Source: Tridacna crocea (lineage: Eukaryota > Mollusca > Bivalvia > Cardiida > Cardiidae). Taken from it: a stretch of 64,000 nt of DNA. Within the stretch, counting starts at the first letter, position 1. The number at the start of each line of letters is the position of its first letter. The position numbers and the translations under genes were made by a program. The notes beneath the pieces were generated by a model, which had not been told where the DNA came from, made no database searches, and was given only the letters and a program-made list of their open reading frames with translations. Shown in pieces: positions 12,301-19,799 of this stretch. The stretch is taken from positions 55,253,159 to 55,317,158 of the forward strand of contig OX031059.1 of NCBI GenBank assembly GCA_943736015.1. The letters run 5' to 3'.

Positions 12301-15300
12301 AGGAGACAAAACTACCGTGACTCAATGATTGAAACTTGTTCTGTAGGGGTAGAAAACATTGTGGGAAAAGGAAAAAATACAGGTTACCAGCATTTTCTTC
12401 TTTCCCACAATGTTTTCAAAAGGCTTCTATCTCAGGGTCATAAAACCCAGGGATTGTTTGGTGAAGGGTTAAGATTGTCCCTTACCTTCTTCATCCTCAT
12501 CATCACCATCATCATCCCCTGCTAGAACTTTCAGCTCCTTTATAACCTCGTCCTGGGTCAGAGTTTCATCGAAACCAAGGAAAGCCTGTCTTAAACAATC
12601 TGCTAAATTGTTCTTCTTGTATTCTTCCACATGTTTGATGAAGTCTGGAAGTTTGGCTGAACAATATTTTGCTACTTCTGCTCCTGTAGTTGTAGGTAGT
12701 CGTAACATATAAAATGGTTAACTCTTTACTAAATGACAAAATTGTAGACCAGTCCAAATTGAAAGCATTTGCAGACAACACAAAATAAAAGTTACTGATA
12801 ATTTGAAATTTGATTTGTGAATGATAGAAATCGTAGGAAAAACAGAAACTGATGAATACCAGCATGTTCTCCTTTTCCCACAATGTTTTTCAAAGTCTTC
12901 TTTCTCAGGGTCGTCAAAAGTAGGGATTGTGTGGTAGTGGGTTAAGCCATGCTGTGAAAAGAGGCTTTAACTCTACAAAACAAGCCCGGCTTTTCACAAC
13001 TCTGAGAAAGAAGCCTTTTGAAAACATTGTGGGAAAAGGAGAAAATGCTGGAAACCATGTTAGTATCTGTTAGGGTGTGAGGACCTTGCCCATTAACATG
13101 ACTCAGTTGCTGAAGTTTGGGTCTGTCAAATTTGTCATGTTAAAAAAAGACATTCTCAATACATAAGTATTTGAACAGATAAAATATTATCAAAATATAT
13201 TACAGTAATATATTAAATGACAAAGTCAAATGTGGTAAAGTTCAATTGTATTTCTGTTCATACACTGTTCAAATTGCGTTCAACATTTCAACATTCATTG
13301 TTTTGCCCAAAACTGTAGCTAAATATGATGTGGCTAAAGCAGAATCGTAGATCATCCTTTACTCAATATTCCTGTGTTTTCACAAACTTGAATAAATCAA
13401 CTGTAAAAAACAAAGTGGAAAGAGGAAAAATGCCGGTAACCAGATTTTTCATCTTTTCCATACCATGTTATTAACTACCCTTCTATAGAAATGTCCTGTA
13501 AACTACATGTTCTTTGATTTGTTGTCTGTAAATGCTTGAAAATGGACAAGCATTGTCTGGGAAAGAGTCAACAGGAAACTACTGCAAATCTACACCTTTT
13601 TTATTTGAAATTTATTTGCATTTCTTCCTACATTGAAACTTTCCCTGGCACTCAGGATTTCTTTTGTAGACAGTTCTGTTTAAATCTATTTTGAACCAAC
13701 ATACCTCCATGACCGTCATACACAGCAAATAAAGATGTGCTTGTATCAGCATCAAAGTCCGGCAAACAGTTATGAGCATCCTGCAAGTACAGAGCAAATC
13801 AGTTTAAATCAATAAATAAGACCGATCAACTTAACTTTTGACCTTTACCAACTTTTAGACTGTCCAAATTGAAAGCGTTTGCTGATGACAGACTAAATGT
13901 GACTAAAAAGTTAAGATATGTCATGTAAGAAACAGAAAAAATTATTGGAAAAGAGGAAAATGCTGGTTACCCATGATTTATCATTCGGGTTGTTAAAGTC
14001 GAGAGTCTGTGGGCGTTATCCCTGCCTTGCTACAAGGAAATGACAGTCATTCACTCCCTTCAATTTCAAATGCAAAGAAATCTAATCACAACAACAACAT
14101 CAGAGCAACCCTCCAAACTGAAGGTATGAATTAGTATTTTAAGTGTTCACTTTTCAGTTCTTTAAGTCATGTGTTGGTTAACAGTCATAGTACTTTTCAG
14201 TTCTTTAAGTCATGTGTTGGTTAACAGTCATAGTAGTTGCATTTAATCATGACCATCATCATAAAATCCTGCTTGGATGAACAAATTGAACATAAGAATG
14301 TTATTGCAGGGTTTTCCCTCGGCTTTGAAAATTGGGGGTCATTGTGACCCCCTTCCTCATTAGTTGCGGGTCATTTCATTAATTTTGGGGGTCAAAAATA
14401 TGGATTTCCTCGTCATCAACTTCAAACACGATTTATAATGCATTTTACCTTTTAAACGCCAACTTCCAACAATGAAAAGTCGGTCAATCATTTCTGACGG
14501 AAAGGCCGATGTCGCTTTTTGACAGATAAAACATTTTCATATGAATCGCTGCTTGACGAGGCTTGATCGGCAGTTGTAGGAAGCAGACGATAGAAGAATG
14601 CTACAGTTTTCTTCGTCATGACATTATTTTTCCGCTAACAGCACAGACTGGTAATGTGTACTTATATACCGGAAGTCGTGTAAAATATGCTATGAAATAC
14701 AGAGAAACCAACCACGACTTTGTTTGGACCCATATTTATGACACGTGTGCAATATACATTTCGGCAATAATGCGTTAACCAGTCTTATTCTATAAATAAA
14801 TTACCGGAAAACCACTTTTATCTAAAATAAACCCTGTACTAAATAAAGAATGGTGTTCATCTGACATTGAAATAAGAACAGACCTGGAATTATGACGCTT
14901 CATTCAACTTCGTACATTAGATTTTGGGAAGTTGCGTCACCGATGACGCACTGTCATTTATTTTGGGGGTCATTTGAATTAAAATTGCGTCAATGACGCA
15001 GGATTTGTGCGTCATGGAAAACCCTGTTATTGTATCCTTTTTGATATTTAAGTGAGCATACCTAATAGACAGTGAAGCAAAGATGTGTTACAGTCATTGT
15101 CTGCGCAACTCATATTCTTTGAAGATCCGACCTGTCTTATATGACATATCACTAACCCCGATATCGGGAAACTGCAGTATTATGTTCTATAAAGTAGCAA
15201 TGTAGAAAATAGCTTTTATCAGTATGTTTGAGGAGAAATGAGACCAGTTTTAGCTCCAGATTTCTCTAAACTGTTACAAAAGTACAACCCCCACCCCCAA

Positions 15301-16166
15301 CCCCATTACCTTTCCCTAAAGATTATAGATATCGATGATAAATGTCGATGAAAATCAGGTTTGTTAATAATGATTGTGTCGGGGAACTGTCTTCAAAAGT
15401 GTCGGGGAACTGTCTTCAATTTTGTCGGGGAACTGTCTTGTCGGGGAACTGTCTTGAAACCGCCCAAATTAGATAGATGGGTATTTATAGAACGCCATCT
15501 AGCAGGAGATAATGGTGTTACAGTAATAAGCTTATCCGTCTCATGTCATCTCTATCACAGAAAACATTTCTGACTGCAGCTCACGACCCAACTGAAACAA
15601 TGCTTTGAACAGCTGATACTCTTCATGCATCATATTGCCACTTGCGCCAACATTTTTCAACCTCAAAATGGCTCAAAAAGATGTTTCCAATTTCCATATC
15701 AAAACCAAACGACCCAGATAAATGAGAATCCTACATAAAATTTCAAAAACACCACTCCTCTGTACAGTAGTGTAAACTAATGCAAGACCAAAAAACTAGG
15801 CGAACATGCCCTGGGATGAGCAAACCCTGGGATGAACAGGCACAAGAGCGAATTGGTCTTGGGACGAAAAGGCTTGGAACCGCTTTCATAAGACAAAAAT
15901 TAAAGTCGCAAACTCGGCTAAAATATTCGATATCCTTAGCTTTCAAGACCGCGATTGAATTGAGCAAGACATAGCTTAAGAAGAAAGGGACAAACAATTG
16001 AACTTTATCCAAACGATGTCGAACCACCTGCAAAATTATCTGAAACCCATGTTACCTCTTGAGACATTCGCCATCCCTGCATGGACGAAGCTCCATATGT
16101 AAATGTTTCACATTGTTTATCTTCTGATATTTTTTCAGTAACTGGGGAGGACATATACACGCCCAT
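131..16166 (-). CDS. PPM1G: PPM1G-like protein phosphatase (PP2C family), 5' eight coding exons, truncated by window edge
   Basis: Coding exons, in transcript order: 16056-16166, 13705-13780, 12486-12683, 11217-11393, 8573-9105, 4406-4509, 3156-3258, 131-365. Every junction is GT-AG and all phases match (1537 nt). The product is a metal-dependent Ser/Thr phosphatase; the vertebrate member is nuclear and acts on splicing and chromatin factors. Visible in order: MG start (possible myristoylation glycine), [16 protein letters not shown], the metal-binding FAVYDGHGG motif, a helical EVIKEL segment, a long Ser/Gly/Asp-rich insert (about residues 188-365), an Asp/Glu-rich acidic stretch (about 366-434), then [23 protein letters not shown] and [15 protein letters not shown]. 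The acidic insertion between the two catalytic halves is diagnostic of PPM1G among PP2Cs. The remaining C-terminal exons lie left of the window. Introns are loaded with TTAA foldback elements. Confidence 0.95.
379..607 (+). repeat. TTAA foldback element, copy 1
   Basis: Left end TTAACCCATTACCACAC, right end GGTAATGGGTTAA. The central palindrome turns at CTGGTAACCAG. It starts 13 bases from the PPM1G exon 8 acceptor. Confidence 0.9.
734..962 (-). repeat. TTAA foldback element, copy 2
   Basis: Full length, reverse orientation, TTAA at both ends; palindrome around 846-908 (GGTTACC centre). Confidence 0.9.
1160..1376 (-). repeat. Degenerate TTAA foldback element
   Basis: Palindrome partly eroded (TGGTTAAAAGCA centre); ends near GTTAA and GGATTAA. 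Confidence 0.65.
1540..1830 (+). repeat. Intronic segment duplicated at 7490-7775
   Basis: The stretch from about 1661 to 1800 is almost base-for-base the same as 7598-7735 (e.g. CATCACAAGTTTTCTGTTGT, CTACTTGACAAAACTTAACC). Flanks are more diverged. Both copies are in the same orientation within PPM1G introns. Confidence 0.85.
1995..2224 (-). repeat. TTAA foldback element, copy abutting the next
   Basis: Full length; its right TTAA (2221-2224) is also the left TTAA of the next copy. Confidence 0.9.
2221..2457 (-). repeat. TTAA foldback element sharing TTAA with its neighbour
   Basis: Head-to-tail with 1995-2224; palindrome degraded on one arm. Confidence 0.85.
2477..2696 (+). repeat. TTAA foldback element, subfamily II
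   Basis: Ends CTTTCCCAAAC / GGAAAGGGTTAA; palindrome turns at TTGCTCATAACGAGCAA instead of the usual CTGGTAACCAG. Confidence 0.85.
2922..3150 (+). repeat. TTAA foldback element touching the PPM1G exon 7 donor
   Basis: Full length; right TTAA 3147-3150 overlaps the last base of the donor GTAAGT (3155-3150). Confidence 0.92.
3156..3258 (-). CDS. PPM1G: PPM1G exon 7 (Glu/Asp-rich, end of acidic domain)
   Basis: Encodes [35 protein letters not shown] (first Ser codon split). Acceptor TTGTAG. The donor GTAAGT runs directly into the TTAA end (3147-3150) of a foldback element, so the last base of the donor hexamer is contributed by that TTAA. Confidence 0.92.
3588..3812 (-). repeat. TTAA foldback element
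   Basis: Reverse orientation; palindrome GAAAATGCTGGTTACC/AGCATTTTC with minor mismatches. Confidence 0.88.
4150..4385 (+). repeat. TTAA foldback element with matched arm changes
   Basis: Arms read GGGTAAAGAAGAAAATG and CATTTTCTTCTTTACCC: both differ from the family consensus at the same paired sites, keeping the palindrome perfect. Confidence 0.88.
4406..4509 (-). CDS. PPM1G: PPM1G exon 6 (poly-Asp acidic segment)
   Basis: Encodes [34 protein letters not shown] plus two bases. Acceptor TTTCAG, donor GTAATG. It is the acidic domain between the two catalytic halves. The end of a foldback element (TTAA 4382-4385) lies 20 bases past the exon on the donor side. Confidence 0.92.
4603..6098. mobile_element. 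Tandem-core element (pearl/Helitron-like architecture)
   Basis: Begins AACTAGAGCTATCACT with CATACCCCCCACC and ends TTTTGGGGGGTATAAC, so it carries short subterminal inverted repeats. The core is about six ~156-bp units (4780-5720) containing GGCAATAACTCAAAAATTAA and GTGCACTGCACTCCCCC. A (GACC)n microsatellite lies near the right end. The layout resembles non-autonomous bivalve elements with tandem cores; the class is inferred from layout only. No ORF. Confidence 0.75.
6016..6052. repeat. (GACC)n microsatellite
   Basis: About nine tandem GACC units at the end of the tandem-core element. In translation it gives a false GRSVGRSV peptide. Confidence 0.95.
6112..6325 (+). repeat. TTAA foldback element
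   Basis: TTAACCCTTTTCCAAAC to GGTAAAGAGTTAA; palindrome shortened on its right arm. Confidence 0.88.
6326..7300. other. PPM1G intron 5, AT-rich, with a second foldback family
   Basis: No exon seen. Solo arms resembling GTCTGATCTTGATCTACA occur at about 6415-6470 and 6730-6765, and a full palindrome at 7110-7190. Confidence 0.6.
7110..7217. repeat. Second foldback family (FB2)
   Basis: Arms GATCCAAGATCAGACTGCAC / GTGCAGTCTGATCTTGATCT around ACGTTCT; the right side runs to GGGTTAA. Related copies at 31845-31945, 33242-33350 and 36735-36850. Confidence 0.7.
7305..7500 (-). repeat. Degenerate TTAA foldback element
   Basis: Recognised by GTCAAAATTGAGGGCATATG and the GAAAATGCTGGTTACCAGCA core; ends lost. 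Confidence 0.65.
7490..7775 (+). repeat. Second copy of the 1540-1830 intronic segment
   Basis: See 1540-1830. It lies immediately left of the CAGGG element. Confidence 0.85.
7803..8449 (+). mobile_element. CAGGG-ended DNA element, 6-bp TSD (copy 1)
   Basis: 647 bp, CAGGGTTTTCC to AAACCCTG, flanked by CCTACC on both sides (7797-7802, 8450-8455). It contains a TATATAAAAG box (about 8088-8097) and an ATG reading [15 protein letters not shown] before a stop, which looks like the promoter and 5' end of a larger autonomous relative. A reverse copy lies at 14307-15026. A 6-bp duplication is unusual among DNA transposon superfamilies (Dada and IS3EU types are reported at 6-7 bp); assignment is open. 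Confidence 0.85.
8573..9105 (-). CDS. PPM1G: PPM1G exon 5 (Ser/Gly/Asp-rich disordered insert)
   Basis: A 533-nt exon of low complexity: Lys/Asp/Glu-rich first half ([12 protein letters not shown]), then Ser/Gly/Ala-rich ([19 protein letters not shown]). It has no catalytic motif. It occupies the place of the variable acidic/serine insert of PPM1G. Acceptor ATGTAG, donor GTAAGA; phases fit both neighbours, which supports it being coding despite its composition. Confidence 0.88.
9320..10830. other. PPM1G intron 4 segment with possible diverged element
   Basis: GGGAGTCC motifs occur near both ends (about 9350-9412 and 10800-10812) and the middle carries GATTAATCGTAG / TCGATTATCTGAAT-like runs. 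No coding motif or clear target duplication was found. Confidence 0.35.
10971..11199 (+). repeat. TTAA foldback element next to the PPM1G exon 4 donor
   Basis: Starts TTAACTCTTTACC; ends GGTAAACAGATTA about 17-20 bases from the exon. Confidence 0.85.
11217..11393 (-). CDS. PPM1G: PPM1G exon 4 ([14 protein letters not shown] block)
   Basis: Encodes [31 protein letters not shown], matching the vertebrate EEATMTIEELLTRYGQN segment, then a basic [17 protein letters not shown] stretch. Acceptor TTCTAG, donor GTTAGT. It has two bases of a split codon at the start and one at the end. Confidence 0.92.
11647..11827. repeat. Palindromic MITE (AGAGGGAGTGAT family), copy 1
   Basis: Outer ends AAGAGGGAGTGATGCA / AATCACTCCCTCTATCTGGA. 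Inner arms GTGGGTATTCATTAGACGAT and TTTTAATGAGTACCCACAAC. Second copy at 51833-52018. Confidence 0.75.
11842..11911. repeat. 70-bp near-perfect palindrome
   Basis: GGTGTACTTCCAAAACCTTG ... CGAGGTTTTGAAAGTACACC around CTACAGCTTGTAACAAGCTG. It lies in a PPM1G intron; the family was not seen elsewhere in the window. Confidence 0.8.
11960..12155 (+). repeat. Degenerate TTAA foldback element
   Basis: TTACCCCTTTACCTCAC left end; only one palindrome arm (CTTTTTACCCACAGTGTTTTC) remains. Confidence 0.6.
12160..12472 (-). repeat. Expanded TTAA foldback element next to the PPM1G exon 3 donor
   Basis: 313 bp instead of ~230: a partial internal duplication of the R-side (GACAAAATACCACAAAAT; repeated GAAATTTGTT / GAAACTTGTT). 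Right TTAA 12469-12472 lies 13 bases from exon 3. Confidence 0.85.
12486..12683 (-). CDS. PPM1G: PPM1G exon 3 ([13 protein letters not shown] ... acidic end)
   Basis: Encodes [18 protein letters not shown] and [12 protein letters not shown], ending in a short Asp/Glu run. Acceptor CTACAG, donor GTAAGG. It corresponds to the vertebrate EVALYCAKYLPD and EVIKELAQIAG blocks. A foldback copy ends 13 bases beyond the donor side and another begins about 34 bases from the acceptor side. Confidence 0.93.
12718..12945 (-). repeat. TTAA foldback element upstream of the PPM1G exon 3 acceptor
   Basis: TTAACTCTTTACTAAATGAC to GGTAGTGGGTTAA; starts 34 bases from the exon. Confidence 0.88.
12968..13060 (+). 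repeat. Truncated TTAA foldback element
   Basis: Left end and first palindrome arm only (GTGGGAAAAGGAGAAAATGC), broken at the palindrome centre. Confidence 0.75.
13352..13572 (+). repeat. Degenerate TTAA foldback element
   Basis: Core AATGCCGGTAACCAGATTTTTC; ends eroded. Confidence 0.55.
13705..13780 (-). CDS. PPM1G: PPM1G exon 2 (metal-binding YDGHGG motif)
   Basis: Encodes [20 protein letters not shown]; acceptor ..TTGCAG, donor GTATGT. The Asp of YDGHGG is a PP2C metal ligand. The final G is completed by the next exon. Confidence 0.94.
13828..14020 (-). repeat. Degenerate TTAA foldback element
   Basis: R end CTTAACTTTTGACCTTTACC, AATTGAAAGCGTTTGCTGAT; the right palindrome arm is missing. 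Confidence 0.55.
14150..14235 (+). repeat. 43-bp tandem duplication
   Basis: Two exact units beginning CTTTTCAGTTCTTTAAGTCA, each ending CAGTCATAGTA. Confidence 0.95.
14307..15026 (-). mobile_element. CAGGG-ended DNA element, 6-bp TSD (copy 2, inverted)
   Basis: 720 bp; TTATTG flanks both ends (14301-14306, 15027-15032). Reverse orientation to 7803-8449, longer by about 70 bp in the middle. Intron 1 of PPM1G. Confidence 0.87.
15033..16055. other. Rest of PPM1G intron 1
   Basis: Unique-looking, moderate AT, with no splice-bounded ORF. Repeated GGGATGA..CTGGGATGA words occur around 15810-15835. Confidence 0.5.
15377..15457 (+). repeat. Four copies of TGTCGGGGAACTGTCTT
   Basis: Irregular spacing of 17-24 bases, within PPM1G intron 1. 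Local minisatellite; no coding meaning seen. Confidence 0.9.
16056..16166 (-). CDS. PPM1G: PPM1G exon 1 (start codon, residues 1-37)
   Basis: ATG at 16164-16166 opens MGVYMSSP and the exon ends ..GWRMSQE before a GTAACA donor. The start is chosen because PPM1G proteins begin MGxYLSxP and carry the MQGWR motif about 30 residues later, both seen here. The exon ends in phase 0. Confidence 0.93.
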
Positions 16167-16260
16167 TTTCAGTCTGTGATTGTTAATCTTCGAAATCTGT
16201 ACAGAAAATATAGTGACCGACTTATACACGTGAATCCGACGCCATTTCGCGGTTTTTCCA

Positions 16261-16268
16261 TGACGTCA
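16261..16268. promoter_or_regulatory. CRE-like palindrome TGACGTCA upstream of PPM1G
   Basis: A perfect TGACGTCA (CREB/ATF consensus) 95 bases upstream of the PPM1G start codon. An AAATGGCG core (YY1-like on the minus strand) lies between it and the gene at about 16233-16240. Position and perfection suggest a promoter element; no transcription start is known. Confidence 0.4.
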
Positions 16269-16269
16269 T

Positions 16270-17150
16270 ATGGGTCTGGTATAAAATAGGAAAAATGAGT
16301 TGGGAACCGAGTCAGAAAAGCTAAAGGGAAATAATCACCCAGGATCTACTCACTCAAGATAAGTTTACGTTTAAAAAGAAAGTGTACTTTGAAATACAAG
16401 TTAGGCCTTATCATGTTTTCACGAAAGATTAATCAATCAACTTTACAAGCTTTCAGATCTACTCGTATAAACCGAAACTGATTTGCAGCAGATAACTTCA
16501 AAAATATCCGCTCAAATGAATCTACATAATTCGGAAATTTCATGTAAAATCATTTATATACTACGGGACAAATTGGTACTCTTGTCACTGTTTTCTTCAA
16601 AAGTAGAAGCATGCTTGGGGTACAAGACAAAGTCAACCTCCACCTGGTCCACTTGATTCGCAAATCTATACTGGTCGATGTACGAGTTTTCTCCCTTAGA
16701 CCAATTTTATTCATAGCGAGTATCGATACGATTTATCATAAGAGTAAGAAGTAAATGTTTTGATAACCTATCTTCTTTTTGCAACCAGGCCGATTCTGAA
16801 ACAGCATCGACTATAATAAAGACCCCTTGTTCTAAATATGCAATCTGATTTCTGCATAACAAATTAGAAAATTAAAACTCAGAAATGGATCTATATACAT
16901 GTAGTCTAATTACAAAAAAAAACCTTCGTTAACAAATTGTCGGATTTTCAGAATTTTTTTTTTTTTAATTCTTTTTATACTTTATGGTATAAAGGGCGTA
17001 ACAAACTTGTATAGATGCACCTTTTAACACTTTCATTGCTCAGTGCGATGCAAGGTGTTCCTTTGACCCCACTGAACCAGTGGGCTGATAGGAAATTTAC
17101 GAATATTACCCATGTTTTCTCTGAGAAAAAAAGAACCTTTGTTGTTTGGT
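16270..17150. other. Region 5' of PPM1G
   Basis: AT-rich, without a gene recognised on either strand. May hold the rest of the promoter or an upstream non-coding exon. Confidence 0.45.
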
Positions 17151-17152
17151 GT

Positions 17153-17397
17153 TTAATCCATACCACACAATCCCTACTTTTGACGACCCTGAGAAGGAAG
17201 CCTTTGGAAAACACTGTGGGAAAATGATAAAATGCTGCTAGCCAGCATTTCCTCTTTTTCCCACAATGTTTTCTACCCTTCTCAAACCATATTTCAATTT
17301 TTTTTTTCAGTCACATTCATTTTGTTGTCTGCATTTGTCTTTGATTTTGCATTTTCTCCTCTTCCCACAAGCTTTTATACCCTATTAAAGACGGTTA
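17153..17397 (+). repeat. TTAA foldback element
   Basis: TTAATCCATACCACACAATC left end; CATTTTCTCCTCTTCCC is repeated near the right, so the right half is rearranged. Confidence 0.8.
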
Positions 17398-17739
17398 AAT
17401 AACTATTTCCCAAGGCAGTGGCTAGAGATACGGTACCGTACCTCTAGCCTATATTAAAGAAATGGCTAGAGATACGGTACCGTACCTCTAGCCTCGGAGT
17501 CTAAAGATACGGTACCGTATCTCTAGTCATTCTTATGATATAGGCTAGAGGTACGGTATTTTGTAGATACGTGTAAGAAATTATAAATTTATCGTTATTA
17601 GTATGTATTTGTAGTAACTGATTGGCATCAAAGGACAGAAACTCATCAAGTTGCAGTGTGCGAATGTGCACTGATGAGCGAAAATAATAATTGCGTTGAT
17701 TATTAGGTGAACTTGCAGTCGAATCCTGATCCTACACTA

Positions 17740-17927
17740 CCGGCAATGAAAACATGTCTCAAAAAGTTTTTTTTAAGGGGGTTGATTTAAATGTAATATA
17801 TATTTTCACCATTTCAAGTATAAAACAGTTTCTCGCTGTTAATCTCTCATGGCTTTATATTTCATTTATGTTTGCTAAAAGTATTGTATTACTTACAGCA
17901 ATAAAATCCTGTTCTGTTCTGTTCTGA
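17740..17927 (+). mobile_element. LINE 3' end with (GTTCT)n tail
   Basis: CAGCAATAAAATCCT followed by three GTTCT units, the same tail type as 26498-26516. The 5' extent is uncertain. Confidence 0.6.
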
Positions 17928-17931
17928 TTAC

Positions 17932-18135
17932 TTAACCCAGGGATTCTATATAACATATGTATTATCCCTGCTTATCCCTTTCTCAAAAGACAAATTTTAC
18001 ACTCGAAGAATTTGTAAACAATTTAAATTTTGATGAAAAATGGTGGTAAATGGTCATCCAAAAGGGTAGAAAACACTGTTGGAAAATGAGAAATTAGCAT
18101 TTTCTCTTTTTCCTACAGTGTTTTCAAAGGACTTG
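17932..18135 (+). repeat. Degenerate TTAA foldback element
   Basis: TTAACCCAGGGATTC left; ACACTGTTGGAAAATGAG and TTTCCTACAGTGTTTTC arms with an eroded centre. Confidence 0.55.
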
Positions 18136-18290
18136 TACTGCATGTAGGAAAGCAGTCAGTGGCTTAGAAAGAATATTGTGCCGAGTACTGGTTATAAAAA
18201 CTCAAGGAAAGCATGAATAGGTGCACTGGCCGATTCAAAAGTACTGAAATACTGTTAAAAACGGCGTTAAACACCATTCATTCAATCAAA
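18135..18290 (+). mobile_element. SINE 3' part
   Basis: AAAGCAGTCAGTGGCTTAGA ... ACTGTTAAAAACGGCGTTAA ACACCATTCATTCAA: the body and tail of the SINE whose head is at 18322-18560. Confidence 0.7.
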
Positions 18291-18321
18291 TTCCTAAAGT
18301 TATTTACAACCAAGTGCAGGC

Positions 18322-18565
18322 CTAGCCCCATAGCTCAGTCGGTATAGCGTACCGGAACTGAGAACAGGAGATCGCCGTTCGATCCATGGCTCGGCCAATA
18401 AACTTTCCGAGGATTGATGACAGTCATTGCGACAGGATTCATTTCTGTCTCACTGCTGTCCAATGTTTTGACGATAGTTATGTGGAAAAGCAGCCAGTGG
18501 CTTGGAAAGAATATTGTGCGGAGAACTGGTTAAAAGAACTCATTGTTCACATTATTTTTTGGCCT
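18322..18565 (+). mobile_element. tRNA-derived SINE head and body
   Basis: RNA polymerase III A box TAGCTCAGTCGGTATAGCG (about 18332-18350) and B box GTTCGATCC (about 18377-18385), in a tRNA-like 75-mer without a proper acceptor stem. The body (AAAGCAGCCAGTGGCTTGGA) is shared with 18135-18290, where the 3' tail survives. Confidence 0.75.
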
Positions 18566-18772
18566 TAATGTTTGCAATAAATATTTATATATAATTCATG
18601 CCGTAAAATTCTGCTCTACCATACATAAGCAATAGCCCACACCAAATTTCAGTTCGAATCGTGCTTACCAGACCAAAACCTAAACACGCAACTCTATCCA
18701 CCACTCCCAACCCAAGTGTAGATAAATAAATGAATAGATAAAATAACTTAATAAGTATAAATAGATGGATGG

Positions 18773-18775
<3 letters not shown>

Positions 18776-18804
<29 letters not shown>

Positions 18805-18805
18805 T
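18776..18805. repeat. (GACA)n microsatellite
   Basis: About seven tandem GACA units. Confidence 0.95.
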
Positions 18806-19555
18806 AACCTTTGTTCTCTCACTCCTGTCCCACTGGCTATGAAATTCTTGCCACCATGAATACAGTATTTAAAGCGATATCCCGTAATACTTTATCCTTT
18901 CTTTTATTTTTGTTTTGTTTGTACGCGCGGCTGGGCTTTTTGTATAATCATAGAATCCCTCTAGAAAAACTGCACACTTTCTGCACTTTGATAGCACTCT
19001 ATTGCGCTTTTAAATGTTTGAAAATCTGCAAATTTCTTCCCGACGTGAATACTATGAACCATTTTGACCATATGATACAAAATTGGCTTGAAATTGCTTT
19101 CAGAAAATTTTCCGTGATTGAGTAATAGATTAATTATCAATTTCTGTGATTGAGTAATTAATTAATTATGTCGTTTTCCATAATCAATTAAAGAACAACA
19201 AAAGTTAAAATAATGTAAGATCCGCATACATCTTAAGCAATTAAATTCACCTAACTAATCAACGCAATTATTATTTTCGCGCATCGATGCAAACTCGCAC
19301 ACAGCAACGAGTTTCTGTCCTTTGATGTGGAGATTTATACTAATACATACTAATAACGATAGTAATCAAAACCGAAGTAAATTTATAATTTCTTACATGT
19401 ATCTACAAAATACCGTACCTCTAGCCTATATCATAAGAATGACTAGAGATACGGTACCGTATCTTTAGACTTCGGGGCTAGAGGTACGGTACCGTATCTC
19501 TAGCCATTTCCTTGATATAGGCTAGAGGTACGGTACCGTATCTCTAGCCACTGCC

Positions 19556-19763
19556 ATTTCCCAAATGACAAAATTTTAGACTTGTCCAAATTGAAAACAT
19601 TTGCAGACGACGAGATGAATGTGAATAAAAAAATTGACTTAAGAAAGTAGAAAACACGGTGGGAAAAGTAGAAAATGCTAGTTACTCCTTTTCCCACTAT
19701 GTTTTCAGAAGGCTTCTTCCTCCGGGTCGTAAAAGCCAGGGACTGTTTGGGAAAGGGTTTTAA
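19556..19763 (-). repeat. TTAA foldback element interrupted by the Mutator-like element
   Basis: The copy starts at about 17399 (ATAACTATTTCCCAA), is split by 17414-19555 and resumes with the duplicated ATTTCCCAA to GGGTTTTAA at 19763. Confidence 0.85.
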
Positions 19764-19799
19764 AAGCTAATTAATATGTTGTCAGCAAACGCTTTCAAT

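Larger units (their letters stand above)
17414..19555. mobile_element. Mutator-like element with palindromic terminal repeats and 9-bp TSD
   Basis: 2142 bp. Ends GGCAGTGGCTAGAGATACGG and its complement; flanks ATTTCCCAA at 17405-17413 and 19556-19564. TIRs of about 310 bp (17414-17722, 19243-19555) each begin with three or four copies of the palindrome (GGCTAGAGATACGG TACCGTACCTCTAGCC). The 9-bp duplication and long TIRs fit MULEs. The interior holds a LINE tail and SINE pieces, no transposase. It is inserted in a foldback copy. Confidence 0.85.

Noticed and set aside
15361-15573. 70-residue ORF over the GTCGGGGAACTGTC repeats
   Set aside because: Driven by a four-unit minisatellite in PPM1G intron 1; no conserved domain.
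18322-18400. Functional tRNA gene
   Set aside because: A and B boxes are present but the acceptor and anticodon stems do not pair properly and a SINE body follows; called a SINE head.
18811-19125. 104-residue ORF with a hydrophobic segment inside the Mutator-like element
   Set aside because: No recognisable motif, AT-rich chance ORF; not similar to a MULE transposase.
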